Below are positions 63,756-64,000 of a stretch of 64,000 bases of DNA, one piece after another (the stretch's first letter is position 1; every line of letters starts with the position of its first letter). The notes under the pieces were generated by a model that saw only the letters and a list, made by a program, of their open reading frames with translations, made no database searches and was not told the DNA's origin. Source of the stretch: Stappia taiwanensis (lineage in GTDB: Bacteria > Pseudomonadota > Alphaproteobacteria > Rhizobiales > Stappiaceae). A program made the position numbers and the translations under genes. Location: NCBI RefSeq assembly GCF_014635285.1, contig NZ_BMCR01000004.1, positions 62,001-126,000 of the forward strand, written 5' to 3'.

Positions 63756-64000
63756 ATGACCGTGATCGACTACGAAGCAGAATACAACAACCGGGCTCTG
63801 GTGCCCGAGCATCCGTCACTGATCGAAGGATGGCGCCGGGATGCGGCCGCCTACCGCAGTGAAGCGAACGCGGAACTGGATATTTCCTACGAGCTCTCGC
63901 CGCGCGCCGCTTATGATCTGTTCCTGCCCACGGGCGGTTTGCCGTCACGTGGCGTCATCGCCCTGTTCCTGCATGGCGGCTACTGGCAGGCGCTCGACCG
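63756..64000 (+). CDS. Alpha/beta hydrolase, kynurenine formamidase-like (N-terminal part)
   Basis: The frame runs from ATG 63756 (CGGAG 5 bases upstream) to the window edge, 81 codons, beginning MTVIDYEAEYNNRALVPEHP. It shows YDLFLPTGG and FLHGGYWQALD, the HGGYW oxyanion-hole motif of the kynurenine formamidase/esterase-lipase group. The catalytic Ser, Asp and His lie beyond the edge, so substrate assignment is provisional; formylkynurenine, carbamates or other esters are possible. It is divergent from the cyclase gene. Confidence 0.78.
   Translation, partial: MTVIDYEAEYNNRALVPEHPSLIEGWRRDAAAYRSEANAELDISYELSPRAAYDLFLPTGGLPSRGVIALFLHGGYWQALD

Overview
The window is high-GC DNA, densely coding on both strands, with many GTG/TTG starts, short or 4-nt overlapping operon junctions and clear Shine-Dalgarno (SD) sites. 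The gene content points to an alphaproteobacterium, most likely a Rhizobiales/Hyphomicrobiales relative: a ScfR/PccR-type propionate regulator, an RpiR-linked inositol locus, a LysR-mmsA pair, several family-5 and LIV-type ABC importers and class III cyclases. That placement is an inference. I found no tRNA, rRNA, IS element, phage gene or CRISPR array.

Region by region. 1-8.7 kb: a minus-strand operon bioY-pccB-pccA-methylmalonyl-CoA mutase-GNAT-(sarcosine oxidase alpha-like fragment), divergent from its likely regulator at 8.8-10.2 kb; TTTGCAAA-type operators lie between. The genes link biotin uptake, propionyl-CoA carboxylation and methylmalonyl-CoA isomerisation to succinyl-CoA. 10.3-12.2 kb: an Lrp/AsnC regulator and a lysine 6-dehydrogenase-like enzyme sharing a 31-bp operator motif. 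12.3-19.9 kb: a CvrA-type cation/proton antiporter, a ChaN-like lipoprotein, a thiolase, a repeat-rich 760-bp spacer, and mmsA divergent from a LysR regulator. 19.9-26.4 kb: a Gfo/Idh/MocA oxidoreductase, iolG, an RpiR regulator and a sugar (probably inositol) ABC importer, with GGAA-N6-TTCC operators.

26.4-33 kb: a sulfatase/phosphonate monoester hydrolase-like enzyme, a pirin, a membrane-anchored protein of unknown function, an M20 deacylase and an orphan family-5 binding protein. 33-40 kb: ilvD and a complete livJ-H-M-G-F-like operon. 40-46 kb: a small exported protein, a DUF418 membrane protein, a short-chain dehydrogenase, then a cyclic-nucleotide group (cyclase, HxHLDH metallo-hydrolase, stand-alone cNMP-binding protein).

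46-55.3 kb holds what I consider the most interesting locus. A very large ABC-exporter-like protein with a degenerate, expanded nucleotide-binding domain is divergent from four glycosyltransferases (MurG-like, GT4, GT4, MurG-like) and a polysaccharide deacetylase, ending against a convergent methyltransferase. It looks like a system for making and handling an undescribed glycan. 55.3-64 kb: a four-gene family-5 oligopeptide/oligosaccharide ABC importer, a second receptor-type cyclase, and the start of a kynurenine-formamidase-like alpha/beta hydrolase cut by the window edge.
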